Positions 9,493-19,369 of a stretch of 64,000 nt of DNA are shown in pieces. Position numbers and translations under genes: made by a program. The stretch is from Oxalobacteraceae bacterium UBA6018 (GTDB taxonomy: Bacteria > Pseudomonadota > Gammaproteobacteria > Burkholderiales > Burkholderiaceae_D): contig DIZW01000128.1 in the NCBI GenBank assembly GCA_002428015.1, forward strand, positions 41,166-105,165. The letters run 5' to 3'. Position 1 is the stretch's first letter. Every line of letters starts with the position of its first letter. The notes under the pieces were generated by a model that was not told the origin of the DNA, did not search any database, and saw only the letters and a list, made by a program, of their open reading frames with translations.

Positions 9493-11330
9493 ACCGTCCA
9501 AATCAATTTCGTAACAATCTGCGCAGCGCGCCGCACTTCTACCTCAAGTACGGGCACCACGGTGCGTTGGCCGTAATGGCAAGAATCCCATCCAGAAACC
9601 ATTTCAAAACGGCTCAGATGGACATCGGAACTTACTTCCAGCCGCAAGACGCCATTGGTGACAGCCTGTCCCTCGATGCGCCATTCACTGGGCGGCAACC
9701 GCCAGCATATGACCGCTGTCTCGCGAAATCCCGAGAGGGTATCGACTACGGACAGGCTGCCTTCCTTCAACGACACATCCCGGCAATGGCGGGCACCAAC
9801 GTAATCCGTATATGACGCACCGAAGCAGGTGGCGCCATCCTGCCGTTCAACCTGTGTTCGCTTTGAGGTCTTGAGCCAGGCCCCGAACAGAAAGCGCCCT
9901 AGGCGCGGCATCTGGTCGCGACCATCGAACTGAGCCGTGTTATGCGCGCGCGTGCCGGAGAAATACGCCATCGTCGAAGGTTCAGCATGGTAACTATAAC
10001 TTCCGGCATCGCGCAATACGTTATCTGGACCGATCCAAAAATCCAGATGGAGCGCATCGCATTGGCTGGGGCGAAATCGAAAGCGCGGGTAGCGCAAGTA
10101 GACGCGCGCGAGGCCAGCGCGTAGAAATGCATAACCACCGTCGTCGAAGCGCGCGCTGTCAACGCTCGGAAGGATTGCCGTTGGGCGCGCTAGACCCAGC
10201 CACGCGAACGCCGCGTCCCATGGGCCTGCTTTCGCGTACGCGACGGCACCCGTGAACAAGGCGCTCGCCAGTTGCACGGTCGGGCGAAAATCGCGATAAC
10301 GCAAGGCCGCGAGGGGCAGCAAGCGGGCTCCGTCATTTGCGCCGATATTCGGTGCGTCACCCCGTTCCGCGTCAGTAAATGCGCGCAGCCACGAAGCGCC
10401 GGCGCGCGCGCGGTCCTGGAATGCCGCCGAAAACGGCGGCAACGAATGCCTGACTCGCCACAGCTCTGCGGCGCACAAGGTGTCGAGCGCAAGGCGATGA
10501 TAATTGACGGAGTGCTGACTAAAGCTGCCGTCCATGGCGAACAGGCGGAGCGTACGCTCCTCTAGCCAGCGCCGGCCGAGGGTTGCCCAGCGTCGTGCAG
10601 CGGCATCGTCACTATGCTGTGCAAGCCAAGCACCGCCGATGAATAGGGCTGCCGCTTCCGACGTGCCGTGATTATTATCCTGTGCCAATGCGTAAGACAA
10701 AGTCGGCGCTATCCGCTCCAAATGAAGGCGGATCAGCGCCAGCAACGACGCTTGGGGCGCTTGCGCTTGCTCCAATACCAGCGCGGCGGCCGCGAGATGG
10801 ATAACACGAATCGATGCTTCCTGGCCGCACTTCCAATTTGGCCCTACGTACGGCCGGTTCTCACTGCACCAGTTACCGAGCCACGCATTCAATTTTGTCA
10901 ATGCAGAGGCATCGCCAGCCTGCGCGGCCTGCGCAAAAGTGATCACCCAGTCAAATCGCGAGGCTTCCCAAATGACTTTGATGTCACCCAGGATTGCCGA
11001 GAAATCCCCAATTTCCCACCAAGGCAGCTGCGCGTCCGGACAACGTTGACCACTGATGGGATTGGCATGCCAGTCGGGCGCGCCCACACCAACCGGAACA
11101 TTACGCCAACCGAAATAGGCAGCGCTGTCAGTCCAGGAGGTTGCAGGTATACCCTTGCGTGGCACCGCGGGATTGGGCGCGCAGAAGAAAGGCGCCAGCG
11201 GCGCGCACGCGCGGACGCGCTGAACAGGGTGCATGCGCGTGCGCAACATGACCCGGTGCATCGCCACACGCATGAGGTTGCGTGCGCCCAGAGCTGCGTA
11301 GGTACGCATCCTTTCCAGCATTAAGTTCAT
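9489..11330 (-). CDS. heparinase II/III family protein, copy 1
   Basis: A protein of 613 residues with the two parts of this family: an N-terminal alpha/alpha-toroid (about 100-340, including QDNNHGTSEAAALFIGG and FSQHSVNYHRLALDTL) and a C-terminal beta-sandwich (about 370-600, with DSARFDDGGYAFLRAG and HNTAQFDGRDQMP). Known members are polysaccharide lyases acting on uronic-acid polymers. There is no clear signal peptide, so it may act in the cytoplasm or in an unusual biosynthetic role rather than as a secreted lyase. It overlaps the downstream end of the two-domain oxidoreductase gene by four bases. The pair heparinase plus oxidoreductase recurs at 22.2-26.4 kb in the same operon. Confidence 0.85.
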   Translation of the reverse strand: MNLMLERMRTYAALGARNLMRVAMHRVMLRTRMHPVQRVRACAPLAPFFCAPNPAVPRKGIPATSWTDSAAYFGWRNVPVGVGAPDWHANPISGQRCPDAQLPWWEIGDFSAILGDIKVIWEASRFDWVITFAQAAQAGDASALTKLNAWLGNWCSENRPYVGPNWKCGQEASIRVIHLAAAALVLEQAQAPQASLLALIRLHLERIAPTLSYALAQDNNHGTSEAAALFIGGAWLAQHSDDAAARRWATLGRRWLEERTLRLFAMDGSFSQHSVNYHRLALDTLCAAELWRVRHSLPPFSAAFQDRARAGASWLRAFTDAERGDAPNIGANDGARLLPLAALRYRDFRPTVQLASALFTGAVAYAKAGPWDAAFAWLGLARPTAILPSVDSARFDDGGYAFLRAGLARVYLRYPRFRFRPSQCDALHLDFWIGPDNVLRDAGSYSYHAEPSTMAYFSGTRAHNTAQFDGRDQMPRLGRFLFGAWLKTSKRTQVERQDGATCFGASYTDYVGARHCRDVSLKEGSLSVVDTLSGFRETAVICWRLPPSEWRIEGQAVTNGVLRLEVSSDVHLSRFEMVSGWDSCHYGQRTVVPVLEVEVRRAAQIVTKLIWTV

Positions 11331-13462
11331 TGCTGGCGCAACATCTCAGCTGCTTCGACGGATACCCGCGCAACCTCGAAGATTTCCGCGGCAGCGATCG
11401 GCGTTGGCGTGCCGTTAACAACAGCATCAATAAATGCCTTTGCGCATGCCGCCTGGCCTTTATCTTGTCGCCATAAGTTCATCTTCGAAAAGCCGCGCCA
11501 ACCAAAGCCACGCAAGCGCCTGAAGTTATCCAGTTGCAGCACTGCCCCAGCTGCAAACACTTCAACGCGTTCTTTCGGAAAGCTCGCAGCCCCGTTCGCC
11601 AGATACATGATCGTACCAAAGGACCCGTCCGCAAAACCGAGCGTGATGGACGCCTTGTCCTCGACCACGGCCAAGCCGGGAGACTCACCCATACGTCGCG
11701 CCTGGACCGACACAATGGGCGAGCCGGCGAGGAAACGCATCAGGTCGATGAAATGGCAGGCTTCACCGATGATGCGGCCACCACCAACATCTATATCCTG
11801 CGTCCAGTGCCCTGCTGGAATTTCGCCCGCGTTCATCGTCATTAAGAAAGACTTCGGGACCTTGACGCCGTCCAGCAGCGCTTTCATTTTCACAATCTGC
11901 GGCGCGAAGCGTCGATTGAATCCGACCATCAGGTGCACGCCGCTGCGCTTGGCATGGGCACTTGCATAAGCGGCTTCGACCATCGCTAAGTCATCGGTTG
12001 TCGTGGCAAGCGGTTTCTCGACAAATACATGCTTACCGGCGCGCAGCGCCTGTTGAACCAGGTTTGCGTGGGAATTGTGACGCGTCACAATTGCGGCGAT
12101 ATTAACATCGCGCTCAGCAAGCAAGGCATCGACATCCGTGGACGCCATGGCAAAGCCGGCTTGACGGCCGCTCACGACGCTACTGGTGCCGCCTGCGCTG
12201 ACGATCGTGTGAAGGCGTGCTCCTGCTGCCTTAAATGCCGGTATGAGGATCCGCGACGCATAATTGCCGGCACCGACCATGCCAACGACAGCGGCGCTTT
12301 GTGTGAACGGACCCGAAGCAAGCGCGACCGATGTAACAAACTTGCCTTCGTCTTGTGGCGAATATTCGAGAACAATACCGAGCGCACTGGCGTCGGCCGT
12401 CAGACTCGCATAAGCATCTGCTGCTCGCTCGAAGGCAAAGCGGTGCGAGATCAGCGGTTTTACATCGATGCGCCCATCGGCCATCATGTCGAGGATGGCT
12501 TCGAAATTGCGTTGCTCGGTCCACCGCACCAGACCAAACGGATAGTCATTTCCCGCCTCCTCGTAAGATGGATCGTAGCGGCCGGGGCCATACGAGCAAG
12601 ACACCTGGAACGACAGCTCTTTCTCATAAAATTCAGCACGATTGAGCTCGAGCCCGACCACGCCGACTAGCACAATGCGCCCGCGCTTGCGCGACATACG
12701 TGCCGCCTGCGACACCGGCTCATTCGACGCGGTCGACGCAGTGATGATGACACCGTCGACACCGTTGCCTCTGCTGAACGCTTGCGCTGCGAGGAGCACG
12801 TCCTCACCGTTCTTAGGATTACATATCGTGGCGCCAAAACGCTCAGCCAGAGCCAGTTTGGATGAATCGAAATCAATCGCCATAACGCGGCAACCATGCG
12901 CGCGCAACAGCTGGATCGTCAACAGTCCGATCAAGCCGGCTCCGATCACGACAAAGGCTTCCCCTAAGGTCGGCTGGGCTAAACGAATGCCCTGCAACCC
13001 GATCGAGCCGAGCACCGTAAAGGCCGCGCTATCGTCATCCACACAATCAGGAACCTTGGCACACAAATTCACGGGCACGCGGACCACGTCGGCGTGCGGA
13101 CCATTTGAAACGACACGGTCGCCCGGGCGCAGTGCGCTGATCCGATTGCCGGCTTGGACCACGACCCCGACATTGCAATAGCCTAGCGCGAGCGGTTGTC
13201 CCAGCTTCGCGCGCACCGCCTCAAGCGTGGTCCATAATCCGTCGGTGCGTACCTTATCGAGTACCATGCGCACTTTCTCTGGCTGCTGCCGTGCTTTTTC
13301 GAGCATAGACGCCTTGCCAAATCCAACGAGCATACGTTCCGTCCCGGCTGAAATTAGCGTGCGGCGCGACGAAATCAAAACGTCGTGCGCGCCGACGCCA
13401 GGCGCGGGAGCCTCAACCAATGAGGTTTGGCCATTTCCCATATTCTGCAAAATCTGTTTCAT
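11327..13462 (-). CDS. two-domain zinc-type alcohol dehydrogenase / Gfo-Idh-MocA oxidoreductase, copy 1
   Basis: A 711-residue fusion. Residues 1-375 form a zinc-type medium-chain dehydrogenase/reductase domain with a Rossmann segment AFVVIGAGLIGLLTIQLLRAHG, and residues 385-711 form a Gfo/Idh/MocA NAD(P)-dependent oxidoreductase starting AVVGMVGAGNYASRILIP and containing the typical KHVFVEKPLATT. Such fusions occur in capsule and O-antigen clusters, usually beside a heparinase II/III gene, as here. The reaction has not been assigned to my knowledge; oxidation or epimerisation of a sugar intermediate is plausible. It starts three bases after the preceding glycosyltransferase stop and overlaps the next gene (ATGA). 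Confidence 0.88.
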   Translation of the reverse strand: MKQILQNMGNGQTSLVEAPAPGVGAHDVLISSRRTLISAGTERMLVGFGKASMLEKARQQPEKVRMVLDKVRTDGLWTTLEAVRAKLGQPLALGYCNVGVVVQAGNRISALRPGDRVVSNGPHADVVRVPVNLCAKVPDCVDDDSAAFTVLGSIGLQGIRLAQPTLGEAFVVIGAGLIGLLTIQLLRAHGCRVMAIDFDSSKLALAERFGATICNPKNGEDVLLAAQAFSRGNGVDGVIITASTASNEPVSQAARMSRKRGRIVLVGVVGLELNRAEFYEKELSFQVSCSYGPGRYDPSYEEAGNDYPFGLVRWTEQRNFEAILDMMADGRIDVKPLISHRFAFERAADAYASLTADASALGIVLEYSPQDEGKFVTSVALASGPFTQSAAVVGMVGAGNYASRILIPAFKAAGARLHTIVSAGGTSSVVSGRQAGFAMASTDVDALLAERDVNIAAIVTRHNSHANLVQQALRAGKHVFVEKPLATTTDDLAMVEAAYASAHAKRSGVHLMVGFNRRFAPQIVKMKALLDGVKVPKSFLMTMNAGEIPAGHWTQDIDVGGGRIIGEACHFIDLMRFLAGSPIVSVQARRMGESPGLAVVEDKASITLGFADGSFGTIMYLANGAASFPKERVEVFAAGAVLQLDNFRRLRGFGWRGFSKMNLWRQDKGQAACAKAFIDAVVNGTPTPIAAAEIFEVARVSVEAAEMLRQQ

Positions 13463-13465
13463 TGA

Positions 13466-14602
13466 TCAGGCCATTTTCCAGTTCTGGTACATTGTGACGA
13501 GAGGGGCGACCTCGGTCTCCCAGTTATAGCGCTCGCGCACGGCAAGCTGCCCGCGTCGCCCCATCTCGGCAGTCGATGCAGGGTCATCGACAAGCCGATC
13601 GAACACCTGCGCCAACGCATCCCGGTCGGCTGGATTAACGAGCAAGCCGCAGTGCGATTCGGCAACGACCGGAGCTACCTCGACCGCAAAATTGGGACAC
13701 ACCACAGCCAGACCGGCAGCCATGTAATCGAACATTTTGTGGGGCATGGCATAGACGTGATTGAGCGTACCGGGCTGGAAAGCGATCAAGCCGATCTGAG
13801 CCTGGCACAAGAGCGCGAACGCGGCATCGAAGGGCATCCATTTATGTACGACAACACGTCCGGTCAATCCCAATGCGATCAACCGAGCATGGAATTCGTC
13901 GCCACTGCCGTCGTTAATTTCACCGATAACGACCAAGCGTACCCGCTGATTACGCATTCGAGCCAGGGCATCGAGTACCTGTGGCCACCCGCGCGGCTTA
14001 CTAAACAAACCTAAGTGTACGATCGTGGTCCAGCCGTCATCGTCGGTAGCAGCCCGTCCCTGGGCGAATTGGATGCCAGCCAACGGCGTAAAATTCTGCA
14101 CCAGCAGTTTCTTGCTTTCGGCGCAATGAAAATCTGCCGAAACTGAACGCTTGGCTAATACGAAACGATGCGTAAACGGCGTCAGCACCCTAAATACTGC
14201 GCGCACGCTGGCAGCAACCGCCGGTTGGAGCCTGCGGTGAAAACGGCTTTCGGCAAAGGTGCTGGGATAGTGTTCATGCACATCAAACACACACCCCTTC
14301 CCACGCAGCAGACGCAAGCACACGCCAACCAACCATGAATCGACTTCATTACAGTGGTACACGGCGGCATCGACATTGGCAGCAAGCCGGTATAGTCGAA
14401 ACATCTGCAGCAGACGGCCCTTTATGCCAGCCGGTCGCCGATACGTGATGATACGCACGCCCGATGCCATACCAGCTTCCTCAGGCGTGCCTGGGCACAG
14501 GTGAAAGACATCGAACCCGGCTGCGGCCAAGCACGTTGCTTCCTTGTCGAATACACGCTTATCGCGCGGCGGATGCATAGAGGACAAAAAACAGATCTTC
14601 AT
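13466..14602 (-). CDS. glycosyltransferase family 4
   Basis: A protein of 378 residues with a GT-B fold. The N-terminal acceptor domain begins MKICFLSSMHPPRDKRVFDK and includes CVFDVHEHYPS; the C-terminal donor domain includes VVIGEINDGSGDEFHARL and MFDYMAAGLAVVCPNF, followed by the loop VAESHCGLLVNPADRDAL. It should add one sugar of the repeat unit on the cytoplasmic side. It lies between the polymerase and the first two-domain oxidoreductase gene in the operon. Donor and linkage cannot be predicted. Confidence 0.88.
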   Translation of the reverse strand: MKICFLSSMHPPRDKRVFDKEATCLAAAGFDVFHLCPGTPEEAGMASGVRIITYRRPAGIKGRLLQMFRLYRLAANVDAAVYHCNEVDSWLVGVCLRLLRGKGCVFDVHEHYPSTFAESRFHRRLQPAVAASVRAVFRVLTPFTHRFVLAKRSVSADFHCAESKKLLVQNFTPLAGIQFAQGRAATDDDGWTTIVHLGLFSKPRGWPQVLDALARMRNQRVRLVVIGEINDGSGDEFHARLIALGLTGRVVVHKWMPFDAAFALLCQAQIGLIAFQPGTLNHVYAMPHKMFDYMAAGLAVVCPNFAVEVAPVVAESHCGLLVNPADRDALAQVFDRLVDDPASTAEMGRRGQLAVRERYNWETEVAPLVTMYQNWKMA

Positions 14603-14641
14603 TGGCGTTGACTCATAGGTGATCGAAAAAAAATGTGGCAG

Positions 14642-15937
14642 TCATGCCGCCGCAATGCTCGCCGCCGCGTGATCCTCATTCTTGTTGAGCAGGCGCCACA
14701 GTACGCCGGCAATCAACATGAATAGGTGGCCCGTGAGCGCGAACGTCAAGAAATCCTGAGTGTTCATAAACAGGATGAAACAAATCACGGCCACATAGTA
14801 AAGGTACGATCCAATATCCTGAGCAACATGGCGAAAACGCGCGAACAAGCCATAGACCCGATAAAGGAAGACCAGATACATAACGCCGAGGACGGCCCCG
14901 GCTTTGAAGAAGGCGCCAACGTATTGATTATGTGGTGATGTGCCCTGCACTTCGTCGAATCCAATTGATGAGAGCAGGTCGAGCGAAAAGCCACCAAATC
15001 GACTGCCAAACAAGAAGCGACTGACCGAAGAAACCAGGTCGGAGAACATTAATCCAATGATGTCCGAGCGGCCTGCCGACCCTTCCGAAAAATCGCCGTC
15101 CGCCAATAAGCGCAGATCATCGAATTTGGTCGTCAAGAGGTCGAGCAGCACGTTATCATCGGCAGACATAACATCGACTATTACCACGCCCACGCTTGCG
15201 ACAATTGCGGCGAGCGCGACGAGGCGCACGACAGTGCCAGCGGCGCCGGCGTCGCGGCGCCTCATCACATGCAAGGTGGCCATACCCAAGAACAGCACAA
15301 TCCCTAAAATCGCCTGTCGAGATACCACCAGGATCGGAAAGACGCCGCACAGAAGGGCGCCAGCAAGGCCGACCGCACGCCCAGAGCGCGAGCGCGGATA
15401 ACCTGCAAATATAAGCCCCATCAATAGCATGGAACAAAGCGCTGAATACACAGCGAACGCGTTGACGCCATCCGTACCAAAAATTGGCACGTCAAATAAA
15501 ACAATCTCGTCACGCAACGATAGGATAGGGGTATTGATGATAATACATAGCATTAATCCTGCAAAACAAACGCAAATCCAGAACAACGAGCGACATAGCC
15601 GAGGGATGTTCCAATTGAGGCTGTAACCGATAAAAAAACTCATATAAACCGCAATGAAACGTGCCACTGAAAATAGCGGGCGCATATCCTGGCCGAGCAA
15701 GACCTGGACCCCAGCCAAGAGTAATGATCCGGCGAAGAACGCGATGATCCATAAGCTGACACCGTCCACCCGAATGCTGCGCACGATGAATATTCCAACC
15801 CCAAGCACCAGCAAATCTGTCGTTGCCAGCGGCAGTCCCTCCATCATCAGGCCACCAAGATTGATCGGCAAGGCGAAGGCGAGCACAAGTGCCAACTCGA
15901 TCCAGCGACTGTGCCCATTGGTGCTAGCTCGCCCCAT
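14642..15937 (-). CDS. O-antigen polymerase/ligase family protein (Wzy-like)
   Basis: A protein of 431 residues made almost entirely of hydrophobic segments (at least ten predicted helices by eye), with a larger loop around residues 240-330 that holds SAGRSDIIGLMFSDL and GTSPHNQYVGAFFKAG. The HNQY and preceding SGRSD-like motifs are typical of the O-antigen ligase/polymerase (Wzy_C) superfamily. In a Wzx/Wzy locus the periplasmic polymerase joins repeat units, which fits the flippase gene directly upstream. Start and upstream stop abut without a gap (15937/15938), indicating coupling. Polymerase versus ligase cannot be decided from sequence alone; polymerase is favoured by the operon. Confidence 0.82.
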   Translation of the reverse strand: MGRASTNGHSRWIELALVLAFALPINLGGLMMEGLPLATTDLLVLGVGIFIVRSIRVDGVSLWIIAFFAGSLLLAGVQVLLGQDMRPLFSVARFIAVYMSFFIGYSLNWNIPRLCRSLFWICVCFAGLMLCIIINTPILSLRDEIVLFDVPIFGTDGVNAFAVYSALCSMLLMGLIFAGYPRSRSGRAVGLAGALLCGVFPILVVSRQAILGIVLFLGMATLHVMRRRDAGAAGTVVRLVALAAIVASVGVVIVDVMSADDNVLLDLLTTKFDDLRLLADGDFSEGSAGRSDIIGLMFSDLVSSVSRFLFGSRFGGFSLDLLSSIGFDEVQGTSPHNQYVGAFFKAGAVLGVMYLVFLYRVYGLFARFRHVAQDIGSYLYYVAVICFILFMNTQDFLTFALTGHLFMLIAGVLWRLLNKNEDHAAASIAAA

Positions 15938-18409
15938 CTAGTTGTCTCCACGAACAAGGAACTTCTTCAGATCGAGTTCGCGTGAAAATTGTGTACCGAC
16001 CACCCGCTGTGACGAAACGAGTGCACGGATTTGTCCACGTAGGACGCCAGGAAGAAGAAAATAGATGCGTCGCAAATAATACCGCACAGGGAAAATTTTA
16101 ACCTTGCGCGGACAATGAATATACATTACGGCTCCGCGCACTTTCACCGATATCGACAGACGGACGGCGGCGCGCCGCACCACAATGCGCTCGATCTCAA
16201 TGCGGCCGTCGCGACTATGCGCATGCGCACCCTGCCATTGCAATATCGCTAATTTTATCCATTCGGGGAATGGTGTAATTGTCGCCTCAGAGACGCGATT
16301 CCCCCCCAGCATTGCCCTCAGCAGTTGTAACGACCATGAATTGAACGCTATATCTGGAACCCGGTAGGTGCCAAAGCAGTGTGCAACTATGTGCTCGTCC
16401 AGTACCTCGAAACGATAGCCAAGCGTCGCAAGGACAGCAACGTTGTCAGTGTGGGAGTCGAAGAACCTCCCCTGTAAGTCTTTCTGATGCGAGACTAGGC
16501 AAAGCGGAATCCCCTCGGCGCGCATGGCGGTGGCGGCATCGCGAAACTGAGCCGTTGGCGTATAGTCCGGCGAGAGGCTGCGGCCGTTCAGCGCCGAGAC
16601 CGGCACTTCGAATATACGATGTTCGCCCGAATCGAACCTCAACACCGGTACATTCTCTGCGACGTTCTGGAAGTCGAACGTTTCGCCGTTGTCCGCAATG
16701 ACCGTCGCTGCTTGCACCGAACTAGAAAATACACGAATACCGTGGTTGACCAAAGCACATCGAAGCGCATCGGTAATTGGGCGATACTTTCCCGACCGGA
16801 ATGCGACTGGCCCCCCTCCAAACAACTCGTCGAACTCGCGCATCCACCTTGAAACGATACTGCGTTCATTCCCTTCAGCATATGCATACGACTGTGCGCC
16901 AAACACGACATTTTCCCCAGTCACGCGGCAGCCGTTGCGCGCATCCCAATTTGGATGAACATGCAGTCCGAGACGGACCAAGCCCGCGCGCTGTGCGTGG
17001 TCGAGCATTGCATGAACGCGTGCCCAGGCACCCGGAAAGTGCCGGCGCATAGCAATAAACTGGCAAAGCTCGACAAAGATAGTCGCCTTGACACGCCGCT
17101 GCGCCATCCACTCTATCTGCCGCGACAGAGGAACGCAGATCTCATCTTCGATCGTCTGTACACTAATAGCCTGCGCTGTGACCGATGTTTCCGCTAGCTC
17201 CAGGTCGTAAGTCAAAAACACAATGGGGCCGTCAGCGGCTGCGACCGGGCTGGATATCGGGTTGCGCATAGGGCTTTGGGCGCGGCCCCAGCCAAAACGC
17301 ATACCCTGCATCACGATATATCCTGTCCATTGTTGGAAAGCAAAGCTTTGCATCACTTGACCCGCGATAGCTCCGAGAATGCCAATCTTCGGTATCAAGA
17401 GCAAGAAAATAAAAACCGACGTTGTATTTGACAAGACCACAGCTTGAAGAAGGCTTCCATTTTTTCCGTTTGTCATCAACGGCGGTTGCATGATCGAGTA
17501 ATGAACGATGCAGAGGCCGGCGGAAACAAATCCGATCAACAAGACAACATTCAGTTCCATTGCGCGAAAAATGTGCATATTGAACGAGTGACCAAATGCG
17601 GCCTGGGCAACGAAGAGCGCTGCGAATGCCGTAAACATTGCGATGCAAGCGCGATTGAGAGTGACCAGCGCCTTGGACATTGTTTTTATCACACCATTCA
17701 GCACGATGAAATACGTCGCTAGCGCAGAAAAAAGGTTCAGAATCAGCTTGTAGGCGAGATACGTCGCAATTTGCGCCTCCCCTACGCCGAAGATTGCCAA
17801 AAAGCGTAAGTCCATTACCGACGTAAGCGCGCCAATGATTCGGTTGACGGAAATCGCGTAGTCATCCTTGGATGAAGTCGACAAACGGAATTTGTGCAAG
17901 TCGACCATATGTTCGCGCAACATCAACCTAAGCAGCAATGCGCAGGTGATCGCCGCGGTCACGCCGGTTGCTAGCTTGAATATCTCGAGCGTCGGAGACA
18001 ATAAATATGTCAGCAGCAGCACAAAATAAAAACCGCCCTCGTAAAATGTCGAATGCACCCGTTTGTTGAAATTAAAATAGTCGCGCGTGATCGTAATGAG
18101 AAAGATGGGGCAAGTTACGAGTGAAACGAGGAAATATTCATTATTATTGATATTCAGTCCGACGCTAATCAGCATCGCGACCAAGGCGCGCAGACTCAAA
18201 TCGCCCATTGTTAAGCCGACCTGGGCTTTTCCGTTGAGAATGCGGCCGGAGATTCCGAAATCGACAATTAACGTGGCGATTTGGGCCGAATTGATAGCTA
18301 GCGCCAAGCCCACCGAATAGTTAGTGCGAAATCCAAAATGCCCCAGCAAATACATCATTGCCAGGGGGAATGTGCGAATTAGAATTGATACCGCCGAAAG
18401 AAGTCTCAT
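15938..18409 (-). CDS. Wzx-type flippase fused to a polysaccharide deacetylase-like (WalW-type CE4) domain
   Basis: One uninterrupted frame of 823 residues. Residues 1 to about 380 are a multi-helix membrane protein like the polysaccharide flippases (MATE/Wzx type), with many hydrophobic segments and no break. From about residue 395 (PIVFLTYDLELAE) a soluble NodB-like fold follows: KATIFVELCQF, LGLHVHPNWDARNG with a possible metal-binding His pair, and FEVPVSALNGRSLSP. The first motif, TYDLE, and the HVHPNW motif differ from classic deacetylases but resemble WalW-type CE4 domains as I recall them. The last 130 residues are basic. The fusion would place a sugar-modifying domain on the transporter. 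It is unusual; a frameshift artefact is unlikely because both halves share one frame. Confidence 0.78.
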   Translation of the reverse strand: MRLLSAVSILIRTFPLAMMYLLGHFGFRTNYSVGLALAINSAQIATLIVDFGISGRILNGKAQVGLTMGDLSLRALVAMLISVGLNINNNEYFLVSLVTCPIFLITITRDYFNFNKRVHSTFYEGGFYFVLLLTYLLSPTLEIFKLATGVTAAITCALLLRLMLREHMVDLHKFRLSTSSKDDYAISVNRIIGALTSVMDLRFLAIFGVGEAQIATYLAYKLILNLFSALATYFIVLNGVIKTMSKALVTLNRACIAMFTAFAALFVAQAAFGHSFNMHIFRAMELNVVLLIGFVSAGLCIVHYSIMQPPLMTNGKNGSLLQAVVLSNTTSVFIFLLLIPKIGILGAIAGQVMQSFAFQQWTGYIVMQGMRFGWGRAQSPMRNPISSPVAAADGPIVFLTYDLELAETSVTAQAISVQTIEDEICVPLSRQIEWMAQRRVKATIFVELCQFIAMRRHFPGAWARVHAMLDHAQRAGLVRLGLHVHPNWDARNGCRVTGENVVFGAQSYAYAEGNERSIVSRWMREFDELFGGGPVAFRSGKYRPITDALRCALVNHGIRVFSSSVQAATVIADNGETFDFQNVAENVPVLRFDSGEHRIFEVPVSALNGRSLSPDYTPTAQFRDAATAMRAEGIPLCLVSHQKDLQGRFFDSHTDNVAVLATLGYRFEVLDEHIVAHCFGTYRVPDIAFNSWSLQLLRAMLGGNRVSEATITPFPEWIKLAILQWQGAHAHSRDGRIEIERIVVRRAAVRLSISVKVRGAVMYIHCPRKVKIFPVRYYLRRIYFLLPGVLRGQIRALVSSQRVVGTQFSRELDLKKFLVRGDN

Positions 18410-18412
18410 AGC

Positions 18413-19369
18413 CTAACCAAAGTTCACTTCAAGATTCGTGAAAGCACACTCGCGGCCGCCAAAATTGCGCTTGAATTTCGCAATTGCTATTGCTGCCGCG
18501 TCGGTGCTGGTTGCGCCGCCAAAATCGTAGGCAGTCACGTCCAGATCGCGTAATACGCGCATGATTTCAATCTGCAGAAAGGCGCCCGCTGCTCTATGGC
18601 ACTTAGCATCGCTGCCGCCGTACAAATAGGTCGCGCTGCGCGCCGAGCATGCGATGACGGCAAAGTTCTGCGTCTGCCCATTATGCTCAACCCCGAAGAA
18701 GCGAATGCGCGAGGAATATTTCGAGTACGCCCAAAAAACAAGCAGGCGCAATCGCGACTGCCAGGGAAACCGGTCCCCGCGCCGCGCATAAGCCTGAGCT
18801 GCCAGTGCAACCACTTTTGTCGGCGATGGCACAACAAGACGAAGCGCTTCTTCACCAGCAATACGCAGCAAGCGACGGCGGTCTGGAGGCAAGGCAGCGA
18901 TAATGTCGGCGAACGGCGATGCGATATCATTCACATAGGTTGTAAATGGTTCGCGCCGCACGACGTAACGTTGCTCAAGCGATACGAGTGCCTCGGTCGG
19001 CATGCGATTAAGCGCATAGCTGGCAATGTCGAGGCCTGCCAACCGAAACTTGTGCCGTAGCGCTTCGATTTGATCTGCCAGCATCACGCTGTGGACGGCA
19101 GCATCACCGCCCCTGAAATCAGGACCGTTGAATGCAAATGCACGCGTTCTGCCGCGCCATAGGGCGCGTAGAGGAACCGCCATCAACCATGATGACGATG
19201 TTCCGCATTCGCGCTTCGCCTCAACGACAAATGGTAAATTCAACTTGAGCAGATGAATGATCGCGTCGATCAAGGAATTACCGGCAGAGCCAACGCGTAG
19301 GACGGCGACCCGACGCAGAAAAAAGGCAATGCTAACGGTGCTAGGTGCGTTCATAGATACACAATACAT
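18413..19369 (-). CDS. FemAB/GNAT-like acyltransferase
   Basis: A protein of 318 residues. The C-terminal third contains the features of the FemAB-like GNAT group: ATYLYGGSDAKCHRAAGAFL (about 248-267), then AYDFGGATSTDAAAIAIAKF and FKRNFGG. The N-terminal half is a weaker, degenerate copy of the same fold. Known relatives transfer an aminoacyl or acetyl group to cell-wall or surface glycans, so it may decorate an amino sugar of the repeat unit. The ATG at 19369 overlaps the end of the DegT-like gene by 29 bases; an ATG five codons later (19354) is an alternative. It precedes the flippase-deacetylase fusion by three bases. The substrate is unknown. Confidence 0.65.
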   Translation of the reverse strand: MYCVSMNAPSTVSIAFFLRRVAVLRVGSAGNSLIDAIIHLLKLNLPFVVEAKRECGTSSSWLMAVPLRALWRGRTRAFAFNGPDFRGGDAAVHSVMLADQIEALRHKFRLAGLDIASYALNRMPTEALVSLEQRYVVRREPFTTYVNDIASPFADIIAALPPDRRRLLRIAGEEALRLVVPSPTKVVALAAQAYARRGDRFPWQSRLRLLVFWAYSKYSSRIRFFGVEHNGQTQNFAVIACSARSATYLYGGSDAKCHRAAGAFLQIEIMRVLRDLDVTAYDFGGATSTDAAAIAIAKFKRNFGGRECAFTNLEVNFG

